A stretch of DNA of 64,000 nucleotides, from positions 36,868 to 100,867 of the forward strand of contig UBMU01000020.1 of assembly GCA_900466605.1 (NCBI GenBank). Reading direction: 5' to 3'. Every line of letters starts with the position of its first letter. Position 1 is the stretch's first letter. Made by a program: the position numbers and the translations under genes. The DNA is from Hyphomicrobiales bacterium (lineage in GTDB: Bacteria; Pseudomonadota; Alphaproteobacteria; Rhizobiales; Rhizobiaceae). Shown piece by piece: positions 19,034 to 27,632 of this stretch. Under the pieces are notes generated by a model. That model was not told the origin of the DNA and did not search any database. It was given only the letters and a program-made list of their open reading frames with translations.

Positions 19034-20104
19034 TCAGCCCTCCCTGCCGACGCGCCAGGAATTGGCGTAAATATTGATTGCTGCAGGATCGAAGGTCACC
19101 CGCGCATCGGTCGGGATTTCGGAGTCCTCCGTCACGACGATGGCGATCGGCTGCCCGGCAAAGGTCGCGCGCACGATCTTCTGCCGTCCGATGTCCTCAA
19201 CTCTGTTCACGGTGACCGGCATGCCTTCGCGGCCGAGATTGACGAATTCCGGACGGATGCCAAGTTCGGTCTTTGCCCCAGCAGCCGTCTGCGGTGCATA
19301 GTCCAGCGATAGTGTTTCGCTGCCGATCCGAACAGCATTGCCCTGCAACTGCACCGGTAGGACATTCATACCCGGCGAGCCGATGAAGTAACCGACGAAC
19401 GTGTGGCTCGGCCGTTCGAAAAGCTCTGCCGGCGTACCGATCTGGACGATCTCCCCCTCGTACATGACGACGACCTTGTCGGCGAAGGTCAGCGCTTCCG
19501 TCTGGTCGTGGGTCACGTAAACCATGGTGAAACCAAACTGCTTGTGCAGCCGCTTCAACTGCGAACGCAAGACCCACTTCATGTGCGGGTCGATAACCGT
19601 CAAGGGCTCGTCGAACAGGATCGCGTTGACGTCGTTGCGGACCAGTCCGCGGCCTAGCGAAATCTTCTGTTTCTGGTCGGCCGTCAGGCCTTGCGCCTTG
19701 CGCTTTGCCATTCCGCCAAGATCGATCATCTCGAGAATGTCGCGAACGCGGCGATCGACTTCCGGCTCGGCAACGCCGCGATTGCGCAGGGGGAAGGCCA
19801 GATTGTCGTAGACGGTCATGGTGTCGTAGATGACTGGGAACTGGAACACCTGCGCGATGTTGCGCGCCTGCGTGGAAAGGTTCGTGACATCTTTGCCATC
19901 AAACAGGATGCGACCATGCGAGGGCTGCAGAAGGCCGGAGATGATATTGAGCAGCGTCGTTTTTCCGCAGCCGGACGGACCGAGAAGCGCATAGGCGCCA
20001 CCGTCCCTCCATTCGTGGTCGACTTCGCGAAGCGCATAGTCCTTGTCGGACTTCGGGTTCGGTCCGTAGGCGTGGCGGATGTGGTCGAGCGTGATGCGTG
20101 CCAT
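19034..20104 (-). CDS. glpT: glycerol ABC transporter ATPase with atypical signature motif
   Basis: A 356-residue CUT1-type ATPase: Walker A GPSGCGKTT (residues 42-50), Q-loop VFQFPVIYDTMTV, Walker B AILFDEP, switch His199 in VYVTHDQTEAL and a C-terminal TOBE/MalK-like domain from about 240. The signature loop, normally LSGGQ, reads LTADQ (residues 140-144), and the D-loop is TVID instead of SNLD. In a dimer with GlpS, the weak signature faces the GlpS nucleotide site, which itself lacks the switch His. So this subunit probably supplies the active Walker motifs for the one competent site. GGGAGAAGG precedes the ATG. Confidence 0.93.
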   Translation of the reverse strand: MARITLDHIRHAYGPNPKSDKDYALREVDHEWRDGGAYALLGPSGCGKTTLLNIISGLLQPSHGRILFDGKDVTNLSTQARNIAQVFQFPVIYDTMTVYDNLAFPLRNRGVAEPEVDRRVRDILEMIDLGGMAKRKAQGLTADQKQKISLGRGLVRNDVNAILFDEPLTVIDPHMKWVLRSQLKRLHKQFGFTMVYVTHDQTEALTFADKVVVMYEGEIVQIGTPAELFERPSHTFVGYFIGSPGMNVLPVQLQGNAVRIGSETLSLDYAPQTAAGAKTELGIRPEFVNLGREGMPVTVNRVEDIGRQKIVRATFAGQPIAIVVTEDSEIPTDARVTFDPAAINIYANSWRVGREG

Positions 20105-20115
20105 GTCCTTCTCCC

Positions 20116-21192
20116 TTACGCCGTTGCGCCGGTTGCGATTGCGCGACCGTCGGTGCCGAATGCCATGACGTGACGCGTGTCGAGATAGATGTCGACCTCA
20201 GTGTCCGGATCGATGTTGTGAATGCCGTGCGCGAGCATAACCCAGCGCACACCATCGAAATCCAGATGAACGAAGCTCTCGGAGCCGGTAATTTCCGAGA
20301 TCTGTGTGCGAGCCTGCAGCCGTGCCGCCACCGATGTCTGCGGCGAGAGAGCGAGATGATGCGGATGGAAAGCGATTGTTACCGGACCATCGGCTACTCC
20401 GGCCAGGTGCGCGGGCACCGGCAGGATATCCGCTCCCTGTCTCTGGAACGCCCTGCCAGCCTTCGTGACATCAATGAAATTGAGCGGCGGGTCCGCAAAA
20501 GTCTTTGCCGTCACGAGATCAAACGGATTTCGATAGACAGCAATCGTCGATCCGAACTGCGTCACGCGCCCTTCGGAAAGCGTGGCAGTGTTTCCGCCAA
20601 GCAGAAGCGCTTCCGAAGGCTCGGTCGTGGCGTAAACGAAAATGGCGCCGGATTGCGCAAAGATCCGCGGCAGCTCGGCCCGCAATTCCTCGCGAAGCTT
20701 GTAATCGAGGTTCGCCAGCGGCTCGTCCATAAGCACCAGACTGGCATTCTTGACAAGCGCACGGGCGAGCGCGGTGCGCTGCTGCTGGCCACCGGAGAGA
20801 TTGAGCGGCGTCCGGTCCAAATAGGGTGTGAGACGCATTAAGTCGGCGGCCTTGCGCACTTCCCGGTCAATCGTCGCCGCATCCTTGCCTGCAATACGCA
20901 TCGGCGAGGCGATGTTCTCGTAGACCGAAAAAGCCGGATAGTTGATGAACTGCTGGTAGACCATCGCGACATTGCGTTTCTGCACCGGCATGCCGGTCAC
21001 ATCTACGCCGTCGAAATGGACCGAACCGCTTGTCGGGCGATCTAGCCCGGCCATCAGTCGCATCAGCGATGTCTTGCCGGATAGCGTCGGCCCCAGCAGC
21101 ACATTCAGCGTGCCTTTTTCAAACGCAAGATTGGTGGCGTGGATATGATACTCCCCGCCCACCATCTTCGCGGTGTTCCGCAATTCAAGCAT
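20116..21192 (-). CDS. glpS: glycerol ABC transporter ATPase lacking the switch histidine
   Basis: A 358-residue CUT1-type ATPase with Walker A GPTLSGKT (34-41), Q-loop VYQQFINYPAF, canonical signature LSGGQ (132-136), Walker B LVLMDEP and D-loop ANLD. The H-loop that normally reads VYVTHDQTEA is VYATTEPSEA, so the switch His is Thr190. This predicts poor hydrolysis at the GlpS site while its normal signature serves the GlpT site. The C-terminal domain (about 230-350) is MalK/TOBE-like. GGAACAGGA precedes the ATG. The stop is 11 bases from the glpT start. Confidence 0.93.
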   Translation of the reverse strand: MLELRNTAKMVGGEYHIHATNLAFEKGTLNVLLGPTLSGKTSLMRLMAGLDRPTSGSVHFDGVDVTGMPVQKRNVAMVYQQFINYPAFSVYENIASPMRIAGKDAATIDREVRKAADLMRLTPYLDRTPLNLSGGQQQRTALARALVKNASLVLMDEPLANLDYKLREELRAELPRIFAQSGAIFVYATTEPSEALLLGGNTATLSEGRVTQFGSTIAVYRNPFDLVTAKTFADPPLNFIDVTKAGRAFQRQGADILPVPAHLAGVADGPVTIAFHPHHLALSPQTSVAARLQARTQISEITGSESFVHLDFDGVRWVMLAHGIHNIDPDTEVDIYLDTRHVMAFGTDGRAIATGATA

Positions 21193-21233
21193 TCCTGTTC
21201 CCGTGCCTCCTCAACAGCGGGGACATTACCGCC

Positions 21234-22751
21234 TCAACCAGCCATTTGTGCCGGTCGCGCGGCCATGTACTCCTCCAATAGCCCAGCCTGCTCCTTGGTT
21301 AGGCGCAGGCCATCCTTCGTTCTTCGCCAAAGCACATCATCTGCGCTTCTGGCCCATTCGTAGTCGATGAGATAGCGAACTTCCGCTTCGTAGAGTTCGC
21401 CACCAAAACAACGCCCGAGGTCCTCGATGCTGTCCGCCTGTCCAAGCAGAACCGATGCCTTAGTGCCATAGCGGCGCACCAGTCGGCGCGCATGCCGATC
21501 GGCCAGGAATGGATAGCGGCCCTTCAGCTTAGCGACTTCCGCCTCATAGCCGGTCGCCGCGAAATCGCCGCCCGGCAAATGGCTCATCGCTGTCCAAGGA
21601 GCGCCTTTGCCGCCGATCGCCGCTCCGATCTTTTCCAGCGCGTGCTCGGACAGCCGCCGATAGGTCGTGAGTTTACCGCCGAATACGTTGAGCAACGGCG
21701 CGCTCTCACCCTCGCCTTCGATTTTCAGCACGTAGTCGCGGGTCGCCTCCTGCGCCTTGGAAGCGCCATCGTCAAACAACGGTCGTACGGCCGAATAGGT
21801 CCAGACGATGTCTTCCGGCCGCACCGGCTCCTTGAAATACTCGCTCGCCGCGTTGCAGAGATACGTCGTCTCTTCCTCGGATATTTTCACATCCTTCGGA
21901 TCGGCCGAATAGTCTCTGTCGGTGGTACCGATCAGCGTGAAATCCTGCTCGTAGGGGATCGCAAAAATGATGCGGTTGTCAGGATTTTGGAAGAAATAGG
22001 CCCGCGGATCCGCGAACTTCTTCTTCACGATGATGTGGCTGCCCTGCACGAGGCGTACATGGTGAGCCTCGTTCTGCCCGAACGCCGCACGAATGACGTG
22101 ATCGACCCATGGGCCGGCCGCATTTACCAGCATCCGCGCCTGAAAGCTGTTTGCTTGCCCGCTGACGGTGTCGACCGTGTCGATCGACCACACCCCGCTC
22201 TCGCGCCGCGCCGAAACAACCTTCGTCCTCGGCATGATCAGCGCGCCGCGGTTGGCGGCATCCCGAGCGTTCAGCACGACCATGCGCGCATCATCCACCC
22301 AGCCGTCCGAATATTCGAAAGCCTTTGTGAAGAGCGCCTTCAGTGGCTTGGCGGCCGGATCCCGGCGCATGTCGAGAACCGCGGTCGGCGGCAGCAGCTT
22401 TCGACCGCCGAGATGATCGTAGAGAAACAACCCGAGACGGATCAGCCAAGCCGGTCGGATACCGCCCTTGTGGTAGGGCAGAACGAAGCGCATCGGCCAG
22501 ATGATGTGCGGAGCCATCGCCCAGAGCACTTCACGCTCCATCAATGATTCACGCACGAGCCGAAACTCGTAATGCTCGAGATATCGCAAGCCGCCATGGA
22601 TGAGCTTGGTCGCGCCGGAGGATGTGCCCGACGCGAAATCATTCATCTCCGCAAGCGCTACGGAATAGCCGCGTCCAACCGCATCACGCGCGATCCCGCA
22701 GCCGTTGATGCCACCGCCGATGATGAAAAGATCGTGAATCTGACGGCTCAC
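21234..22751 (-). CDS. glpD: aerobic glycerol-3-phosphate dehydrogenase
   Basis: A 505-residue FAD enzyme at the inner membrane that oxidises glycerol 3-phosphate to dihydroxyacetone phosphate and feeds electrons to quinone. Motifs: FAD fingerprint DLFIIGGGINGCGIARDA, FASGTSSGATKLIHGGLRYLE, GPWVDHV and GGKLTTYRRLSEHA. The length matches E. coli GlpD (501). The GTG at 22751 is chosen because GGAGGGGGAAC lies directly upstream; an in-frame ATG 16 codons earlier lacks such a site. It is the first gene of the operon, so uptake, phosphorylation (GlpK) and oxidation are expressed together. Confidence 0.96.
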   Translation of the reverse strand: MSRQIHDLFIIGGGINGCGIARDAVGRGYSVALAEMNDFASGTSSGATKLIHGGLRYLEHYEFRLVRESLMEREVLWAMAPHIIWPMRFVLPYHKGGIRPAWLIRLGLFLYDHLGGRKLLPPTAVLDMRRDPAAKPLKALFTKAFEYSDGWVDDARMVVLNARDAANRGALIMPRTKVVSARRESGVWSIDTVDTVSGQANSFQARMLVNAAGPWVDHVIRAAFGQNEAHHVRLVQGSHIIVKKKFADPRAYFFQNPDNRIIFAIPYEQDFTLIGTTDRDYSADPKDVKISEEETTYLCNAASEYFKEPVRPEDIVWTYSAVRPLFDDGASKAQEATRDYVLKIEGEGESAPLLNVFGGKLTTYRRLSEHALEKIGAAIGGKGAPWTAMSHLPGGDFAATGYEAEVAKLKGRYPFLADRHARRLVRRYGTKASVLLGQADSIEDLGRCFGGELYEAEVRYLIDYEWARSADDVLWRRTKDGLRLTKEQAGLLEEYMAARPAQMAG

Positions 22752-22823
22752 GTTCCCCCTCCGAGCCAGAATATACCGCAACGCAACATGCTTGCGCATT
22801 TGCGAAAGTGAATGCAGTTAAAG

Positions 22824-22860
22824 CGAAGAATATTCGAATGTCAAACGAATGTTTTTCGAA
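22824..22860 (-). promoter_or_regulatory. glp operon operator: four CGAA motifs at 11-bp period, overlapping the promoter
   Basis: CGAA occurs at 22824, 22835, 22846 and 22857, spaced exactly 11 bp; three of the four continue CGAAT. Tandem 11-bp direct repeats are typical of DeoR-family operators. On the minus strand a TTGACA (22839-22844) lies inside the array as a probable -35 element for glpD, so a bound repressor would block the promoter. No DeoR/GlpR gene is in the window, so the regulator would act in trans. Confidence 0.65.
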
Positions 22861-22962
22861 TTTTTGAAATTCACAGATTTTCCGTTAACGTAAACGTCAC
22901 AATGCGCTCGACGCGACTACCGGGCATATCCGCCACAAGCAAATCCCCTGCTGGAGAAGGCC

Positions 22963-23784
22963 TCAGTATTGCTCGGGCGTTTTGAAATATGCGCGCGGAG
23001 CAGCGCCCAGCATCCGCCTGAACATGGTGGTAAAGGCGGCCACACTGTCATACCCGAGGTCGAGAGCAACGGCCGTGACGGCCTCCCCGGCAGCAAGACG
23101 TGGTAAGGCCGTAAATACCGCCGCCTGCTGGCGCCACGTCGAAAGACTGATTCCCGTTTCTTTGCGAAAGAATCGGGTAAACGCACGACGGCTCATCGCG
23201 AGCCGCTCTGCCCAGTCATCGATGACCATGCGCGTGCTCGGTTCTTCGATGAAACCGCGGCAGAGCGCAGCCAATCGCGCGTCCGAAGGGAACGGTAAGC
23301 CGAGCGGCCGGTCGGGAAGCTGCAGGACTTCTTCGAGCAACAGGGCCATGACGAGATCGTGCCGCCCGCTCGTGGTTCCGGAAGGCGATGTAACGGCTTC
23401 GATGATCAGCGCGCGGGCAAGATCCGTCACGGCAACGACGCGTATGGCTGTCGGCGGATCCGCCAAGGCATTGGGTGCGACATAAGCGGACAGCATCGTG
23501 ACGTCGCCCAGCATGTCGACCGTATGGACGAGACCTGCCGGTATCCACAGCGCGTGCTGCGGCGGCACCATCCAGCGACCCTGCACCGACGAAACCATGA
23601 CCACGCCCGATCGCGCGTAGACGAACTGCGCGCGACTGTGGCTGTGGGGCCTCACGTGATAGCCGGCTGGATATTCGGAAGGAATGGCATAGACCGGCTC
23701 GGAAGCAGCCTCGATGGCGGCCAGCCGCTCTACATGAAGTTTGGCCAGTTCGCTGGCCAACAATCTCTGCGTGGATTTTGTCAT
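22963..23784 (-). CDS. AraC family transcriptional regulator with cupin N-terminus
   Basis: A 273-residue regulator. The N-terminal cupin-like sensing region (about 25-110: YHVRPHSHSRAQFVYARSGVVMV) precedes two C-terminal helix-turn-helix motifs (about 170-270: LAMSRRAFTRFFRKETGISLS and VALDLGYDSVAAFTTMFRRMLG). Family members of this layout (YdhB/NimR-like) often control an adjacent exporter. The start at 23784 leaves a 94-base divergent gap to the Fsr-type exporter, whose promoter it probably controls. The ligand is unknown, though an antimicrobial or metabolite is likely from context. Confidence 0.9.
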   Translation of the reverse strand: MTKSTQRLLASELAKLHVERLAAIEAASEPVYAIPSEYPAGYHVRPHSHSRAQFVYARSGVVMVSSVQGRWMVPPQHALWIPAGLVHTVDMLGDVTMLSAYVAPNALADPPTAIRVVAVTDLARALIIEAVTSPSGTTSGRHDLVMALLLEEVLQLPDRPLGLPFPSDARLAALCRGFIEEPSTRMVIDDWAERLAMSRRAFTRFFRKETGISLSTWRQQAAVFTALPRLAAGEAVTAVALDLGYDSVAAFTTMFRRMLGAAPRAYFKTPEQY

Positions 23785-23878
23785 TCTGGCCCACTCGCGA
23801 AACAACAAGACCAAAACACGAAAGCGGGACAGCAGCAAGTCGGCTATCTCCGGGATCGTCAAGGGACGGAGTAGAATC

Positions 23879-25105
23879 GTGACAAACAGTGCAATGACGG
23901 CAGAGAGACACTCTGCGGAACAGACGGTTTTCGGCATCATCATGGCGGTGAGCTTCTGCCATCTCCTCAACGACACCATGCAGTCGCTGATCCCCGCCCT
24001 CTATCCGATGATCAAGGATGGCTACGGTCTGGATTTCACCCAGATCGGTTTCCTTGGCCTCGTATTCCAGGTCACTGCGTCGCTCCTACAACCGTTTATC
24101 GGCATATACACGGACAAACGTCCGCTGCCCTATTCGGTGTCAATCGGCATGGGCTTCACGCTGATCGGCCTTTTGCTGCTGGCCTACGCACACGCCTACT
24201 GGGTACTGCTCGTCGGCGCAGGCGTGGTCGGCTTGGGCTCGGCCGTGTTCCACCCCGAATCCTCGCGCGTTGCCCGGCTGGCATCAGGCGGACGCCATGG
24301 CCTTGCCCAGTCGCTATTTCAGGTCGGTGGCAACTTCGGCTCCGCAATCGGTCCGCTTCTGGCGGCATTCATCGTGCTGCCGCGCGGCCAAACCAGCGTT
24401 GCATGGTTCTCGCTTGCAGCCCTGACCGGTATGATCATACTTTGGCGCGTCGGTGCCTGGTATGCCAACCACCGCAAGAGCAATGTCGGCCGCATGGCAG
24501 CGGTCCCCGCAGTACACCTCCCACGCAAGAAGGTCATCGCAGCGATCGGTGTCTTGGCAGTGCTGGTGTTCTCGAAATACGTCTACATGACGAGCCTTTC
24601 GAGCTACTATACCTTTTACATGATCGAGCGCTTCGACGTGTCCGTGCAGCATGCGCAGATCCTGCTCTTCGTATTCCTCGGCGCCGTCGCCGTAGGCACT
24701 GTTGCCGGCGGACCCATCGTCGACTGGTTCGGCACCAAGTTCGTGATCTGGTTCTCGATCCTTGGCGCCTTGCCCTTCACGCTTGCCCTGCCCTACGCCG
24801 ACTACAACTGGACCGTCTTCCTGACCTTCCTGATCGGCCTGATCCTGGCGTCCGCCTTCTCGGCCATCGTCGTCTTCGCGCAGGAACTGGTTCCAGGTCG
24901 CGTTGGCATGATCGCCGGCTTGTTCTTCGGCTTTGCATTCGGCATCGGCGGCATCGGCGCCGCTGGGCTCGGCATGGTCGCGGACCATATGGGTATAGCG
25001 TTCGTCTATCGGATCTGCTCGTACCTGCCGTTGCTCGGCCTGCTGACGATCTTCCTGCCCGATATCGGCAAGGGCCGCCGCCATACCGCGAAAGCAGGCA
25101 AATAG
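23879..25105 (+). CDS. MFS exporter, fosmidomycin resistance (Fsr) family
   Basis: A 408-residue major facilitator protein with 12 transmembrane segments. It has the Fsr-like features HLLNDTMQSLIPALYPMIKDGYGL in TM1, GIYTDKRPLPYSVSIGMG (motif A variant) and GLGSAVFHPESSRVARLASGGRHG, a highly conserved family segment. It is expected to expel fosmidomycin-like or other small toxic compounds by proton exchange. The GTG at 23879 has GGAG seven bases upstream, better than the ATG five codons later. It is divergent from an AraC regulator and ends at a strong terminator. Confidence 0.9.
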   Translation: MTNSAMTAERHSAEQTVFGIIMAVSFCHLLNDTMQSLIPALYPMIKDGYGLDFTQIGFLGLVFQVTASLLQPFIGIYTDKRPLPYSVSIGMGFTLIGLLLLAYAHAYWVLLVGAGVVGLGSAVFHPESSRVARLASGGRHGLAQSLFQVGGNFGSAIGPLLAAFIVLPRGQTSVAWFSLAALTGMIILWRVGAWYANHRKSNVGRMAAVPAVHLPRKKVIAAIGVLAVLVFSKYVYMTSLSSYYTFYMIERFDVSVQHAQILLFVFLGAVAVGTVAGGPIVDWFGTKFVIWFSILGALPFTLALPYADYNWTVFLTFLIGLILASAFSAIVVFAQELVPGRVGMIAGLFFGFAFGIGGIGAAGLGMVADHMGIAFVYRICSYLPLLGLLTIFLPDIGKGRRHTAKAGK

Positions 25106-25132
25106 GCGAGCATGCCCAGAAACTAACGACAC

Positions 25133-25156
25133 GGGCCGAGATCGCAATCTCGGCCC
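25133..25156. terminator. terminator between Fsr exporter and SDR gene
   Basis: A perfect 10-bp stem (GGGCCGAGAT pairing with ATCTCGGCCC, 4-base loop) followed by TTTC on the plus strand, 27 bases after the exporter stop. It lies between convergent genes and may serve both directions. Confidence 0.8.
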
Positions 25157-25174
25157 TTTCGATTCTATGGCCGA

Positions 25175-25942
25175 CTAGATAGCGGTGAACCCGTTGTCGA
25201 CGAAAAGATGAGCGCCATTGACGAACATCGATTCATCGCTGGCGAGGTAGAGCGCGGCACGCGCCACGTCCTCAGGCTCGCCGATCCGCCCCTGCTGCGC
25301 GGCAATGGCGGCATCCGACACGTCGACGCCCAGCGCCTGCAGTTCGCTTACCTCGCGCAGCCCATGCGGTGTGCGGATGAAGCCGGGGCAGACGGCATTG
25401 CAGCGAATGTTGCGATCCCGGAACTCCACTCCGATCGCCCGCGCGAACATATGCACTGCGCCCTTCGTTGTGTCGTAAAGCACCTCCATCGGCGTTGCGG
25501 CCACAGCCGAAATCGACGATGTGCAGACGATGGAGCCGCCGCCGGCCGCAATCATTCCCGGCAACACGGCTCGCGTCATCAGGAACATGGATCGCACGTT
25601 GACCGCATGCAGCCATTCCCACTCGTTGAGCGTCGTTTCCAGAAATGGCTTGATGACGATCGTTCCGGCATGGTTGAAGAGTACCGTGACAGCGCCGAAC
25701 GTCTCCTCCACTCCTTTGACCGCCTGAATGACAGCAGCCTCCTCGGACACATCCGCTATCCAGTAGTCCGCCACATGACCGGCCGCCCGAATCTCCTCGG
25801 CCGTCTGGCGAGCCGCCGCTTCGTTTCTATCGATAATCGCCACCTTGGCGCCTTCGGCTGCGAAGAGACGCGAGGCCGCTCCGCCCATACCCGTCGCGCC
25901 ACCAGAAATGATTGCAACTTTGCCCTTCAGCCGATCGACCAT
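25175..25942 (-). CDS. SDR family oxidoreductase
   Basis: A 255-residue classical short-chain dehydrogenase: cofactor motif SGGATGMGGAASRLF, an acidic residue after the second strand (IIDRNEAAA) that favours NAD, NHAGTIVIKPF in place of NNAG, catalytic Ser in CTSSISAVAATP and the YxxxK motif in YDTTKGAVH. So the Ser-Tyr-Lys triad is complete. The start at 25942 has GAGGGG upstream. It is transcribed in the same direction as the large catabolic operon but lies 386 bases after its last gene, with a hairpin between them, so it is probably a separate unit. The substrate is unknown. Confidence 0.9.
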   Translation of the reverse strand: MVDRLKGKVAIISGGATGMGGAASRLFAAEGAKVAIIDRNEAAARQTAEEIRAAGHVADYWIADVSEEAAVIQAVKGVEETFGAVTVLFNHAGTIVIKPFLETTLNEWEWLHAVNVRSMFLMTRAVLPGMIAAGGGSIVCTSSISAVAATPMEVLYDTTKGAVHMFARAIGVEFRDRNIRCNAVCPGFIRTPHGLREVSELQALGVDVSDAAIAAQQGRIGEPEDVARAALYLASDESMFVNGAHLFVDNGFTAI

Positions 25943-26328
25943 GACTACCCCTCTGTTCTGTTTGCTCCGACACCACCCGCTCTTCTGCGAGCGAACGCTT
26001 CTTGCACCAGTGTTGAAGAGAGTCCTGACCGATGTCCAGACCGCACGGCGGACTGCCGGTAACCTTACCAAATAACCAACAAGACAGCTTTCGGTTGTCT
26101 CATCGTGCGACATTGGGCATTTATGTTTTCAGCGGCTCACCATCAGCCGCGGTCCGGAGGGGTCCGGATCGATAGAGCCCGCCCCCGCGGGGCCTGGGGC
26201 GGGCTTCAAAAACATAACAAAGACATAAGCGCCGACGGCAATGCTATGCGGGCCATGCCACGCACGCTTGCGCCACGGCCGGGAACGACTCCGGCCGATG
26301 CACGCAAAAGCTGATCAGACCATCGTCT
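25943..26328. other. intergenic region with one GC-rich hairpin
   Basis: A gap of 386 bases between the SDR gene and the last gene of the large operon. It holds the hairpin at 26176-26205 and presumably the SDR promoter. I see no open frame with coding character on either strand. Confidence 0.5.
26176..26205. terminator. GC-rich hairpin downstream of the glycerate kinase operon
   Basis: A perfect 10-bp stem AGCCCGCCCC / GGGGCGGGCT with a 10-base loop, 123 bases beyond the glycerate kinase stop codon. There is no T-run on the minus strand, so termination is uncertain, but it is the only strong structure at the end of the operon. Confidence 0.45.
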
Positions 26329-27600
26329 TCACGCGACAAGAAAAGCTCGGAAATCGTTCACGTTCGTGCCCGTTGGGCCCGGCACGAAGAGATCTCCCGC
26401 GAGATTGAAAGCCGACCACGCATCATGACCCGCGAGAAAGGCCCGCGCGTCGCCGCCCGCGCTCCTGATACGCGCCACCGTCCGCCCATCGCAGAACGCA
26501 CCCGCATTGTCTTCCGAGCCATCGATTCCATCGGTGTCCGCAGCCATCCCAACAACGCTGTCGACACCTTGTAGGTCGATCGCCGCAGAGAGGAGAAGTT
26601 CGGAGTTGCGGCCTCCCTTGCCGAAAGTGCCGCCTCCGATACTAACGGTGGTCTCCCCACCCGAGAGCAGCACGAGCGGCGTTGGGGCCGGAGACCGCGC
26701 CGCGAACTCGCGAGCGAGCGCCGCGTGCATCCTGCCGATATCCTTCGCCTCCCCTTCGATCGAATCCGAAAGAATGAGCGGGTGCACGCCAAGTGATTTC
26801 GCGCGATCGGCAGCCGCCTCCAGGGACACCCGTGCCGAGGCGATCACATGAACTTCGTGGTTCGCAAATACGCCGTCGTCAGCGGCTGGCGCTCTAGCAT
26901 TCCTGATGCAGTCGATCACGCGCGCCGGGAGGTCTATTCGGTAGTCACGGATCACGCGTAGCGCCTCTTCCGCATTTCCGTCGTCCGGAACCGTTGGACC
27001 GGAAGCGACAAAGGCCGGATTGTCTCCCGGGACGTCCGACACAACAAGGCTGACAACCCTTGCCGGATGCGCAAGCGCTGCGAGCCGCCCTCCCTTGATG
27101 CGCGAGAAATGCTTCCTGATCACGTTCATTCCGGAAATTGGAGCGCCGGACGCCAGCAACGCCTCGTTCAGAGCTCTCTCGTCCGCGAGGGTGAAGCCGC
27201 TCGGCGGCGCCGGTAGGAGTGCCGACCCGCCGCCCGATATCAGCGCGATGACCAGATCGTCCGACGTCAACCCATGCAGGTGGTTCATCAGCGCTTCAGC
27301 TGCGAGGAGACCTGCTCTGTCCGGCACCGGATGGGCCGCCTGGAGAATTCTGGTCGATCGGCACTCAGCGACCGGCCCATGCCGCGCGACAACGAGACCT
27401 TCGAAGGGATGAGACCAGGCGCGCTCGAACGCAGCTGCCATTTGGCTTGCAGCCTTGCCGGCTCCGACAACGATCGTCCTGCCCTTTGGTGGATCAGGGA
27501 GATGGCGCCGCAACGCCTCGTAAGGATCGGCCGCCTTGACCGCCTCTTCAAACAACGTTTGCAGGAAAGCTCGTGGATCAAAATTCAAACCCTGCTCCAT
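26329..27600 (-). CDS. glycerate 2-kinase, MOFRL family
   Basis: A 423-residue cytosolic kinase of the GckA/TtuD/GLYCTK type that makes 2-phosphoglycerate from D-glycerate. Visible motifs are GRTIVVGAGKAASQMAAAFE, VARHGPVAE, LISGGGSALLPAPPSG and the MOFRL region LLSGGETTVSIGGGTFGKGGRNSELLLS with GMAADTDGIDGSEDNAGA. The start at 27600 gives the normal family length. As the last gene of the LacI-controlled operon it marks the likely exit of the pathway: a three-carbon acid enters lower glycolysis. It is 32 bases from the preceding GMC oxidoreductase. Confidence 0.92.
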   Translation of the reverse strand: MEQGLNFDPRAFLQTLFEEAVKAADPYEALRRHLPDPPKGRTIVVGAGKAASQMAAAFERAWSHPFEGLVVARHGPVAECRSTRILQAAHPVPDRAGLLAAEALMNHLHGLTSDDLVIALISGGGSALLPAPPSGFTLADERALNEALLASGAPISGMNVIRKHFSRIKGGRLAALAHPARVVSLVVSDVPGDNPAFVASGPTVPDDGNAEEALRVIRDYRIDLPARVIDCIRNARAPAADDGVFANHEVHVIASARVSLEAAADRAKSLGVHPLILSDSIEGEAKDIGRMHAALAREFAARSPAPTPLVLLSGGETTVSIGGGTFGKGGRNSELLLSAAIDLQGVDSVVGMAADTDGIDGSEDNAGAFCDGRTVARIRSAGGDARAFLAGHDAWSAFNLAGDLFVPGPTGTNVNDFRAFLVA

Positions 27601-27632
27601 TCTCGAATGTACGCCGCACGAGTAACACCGAC

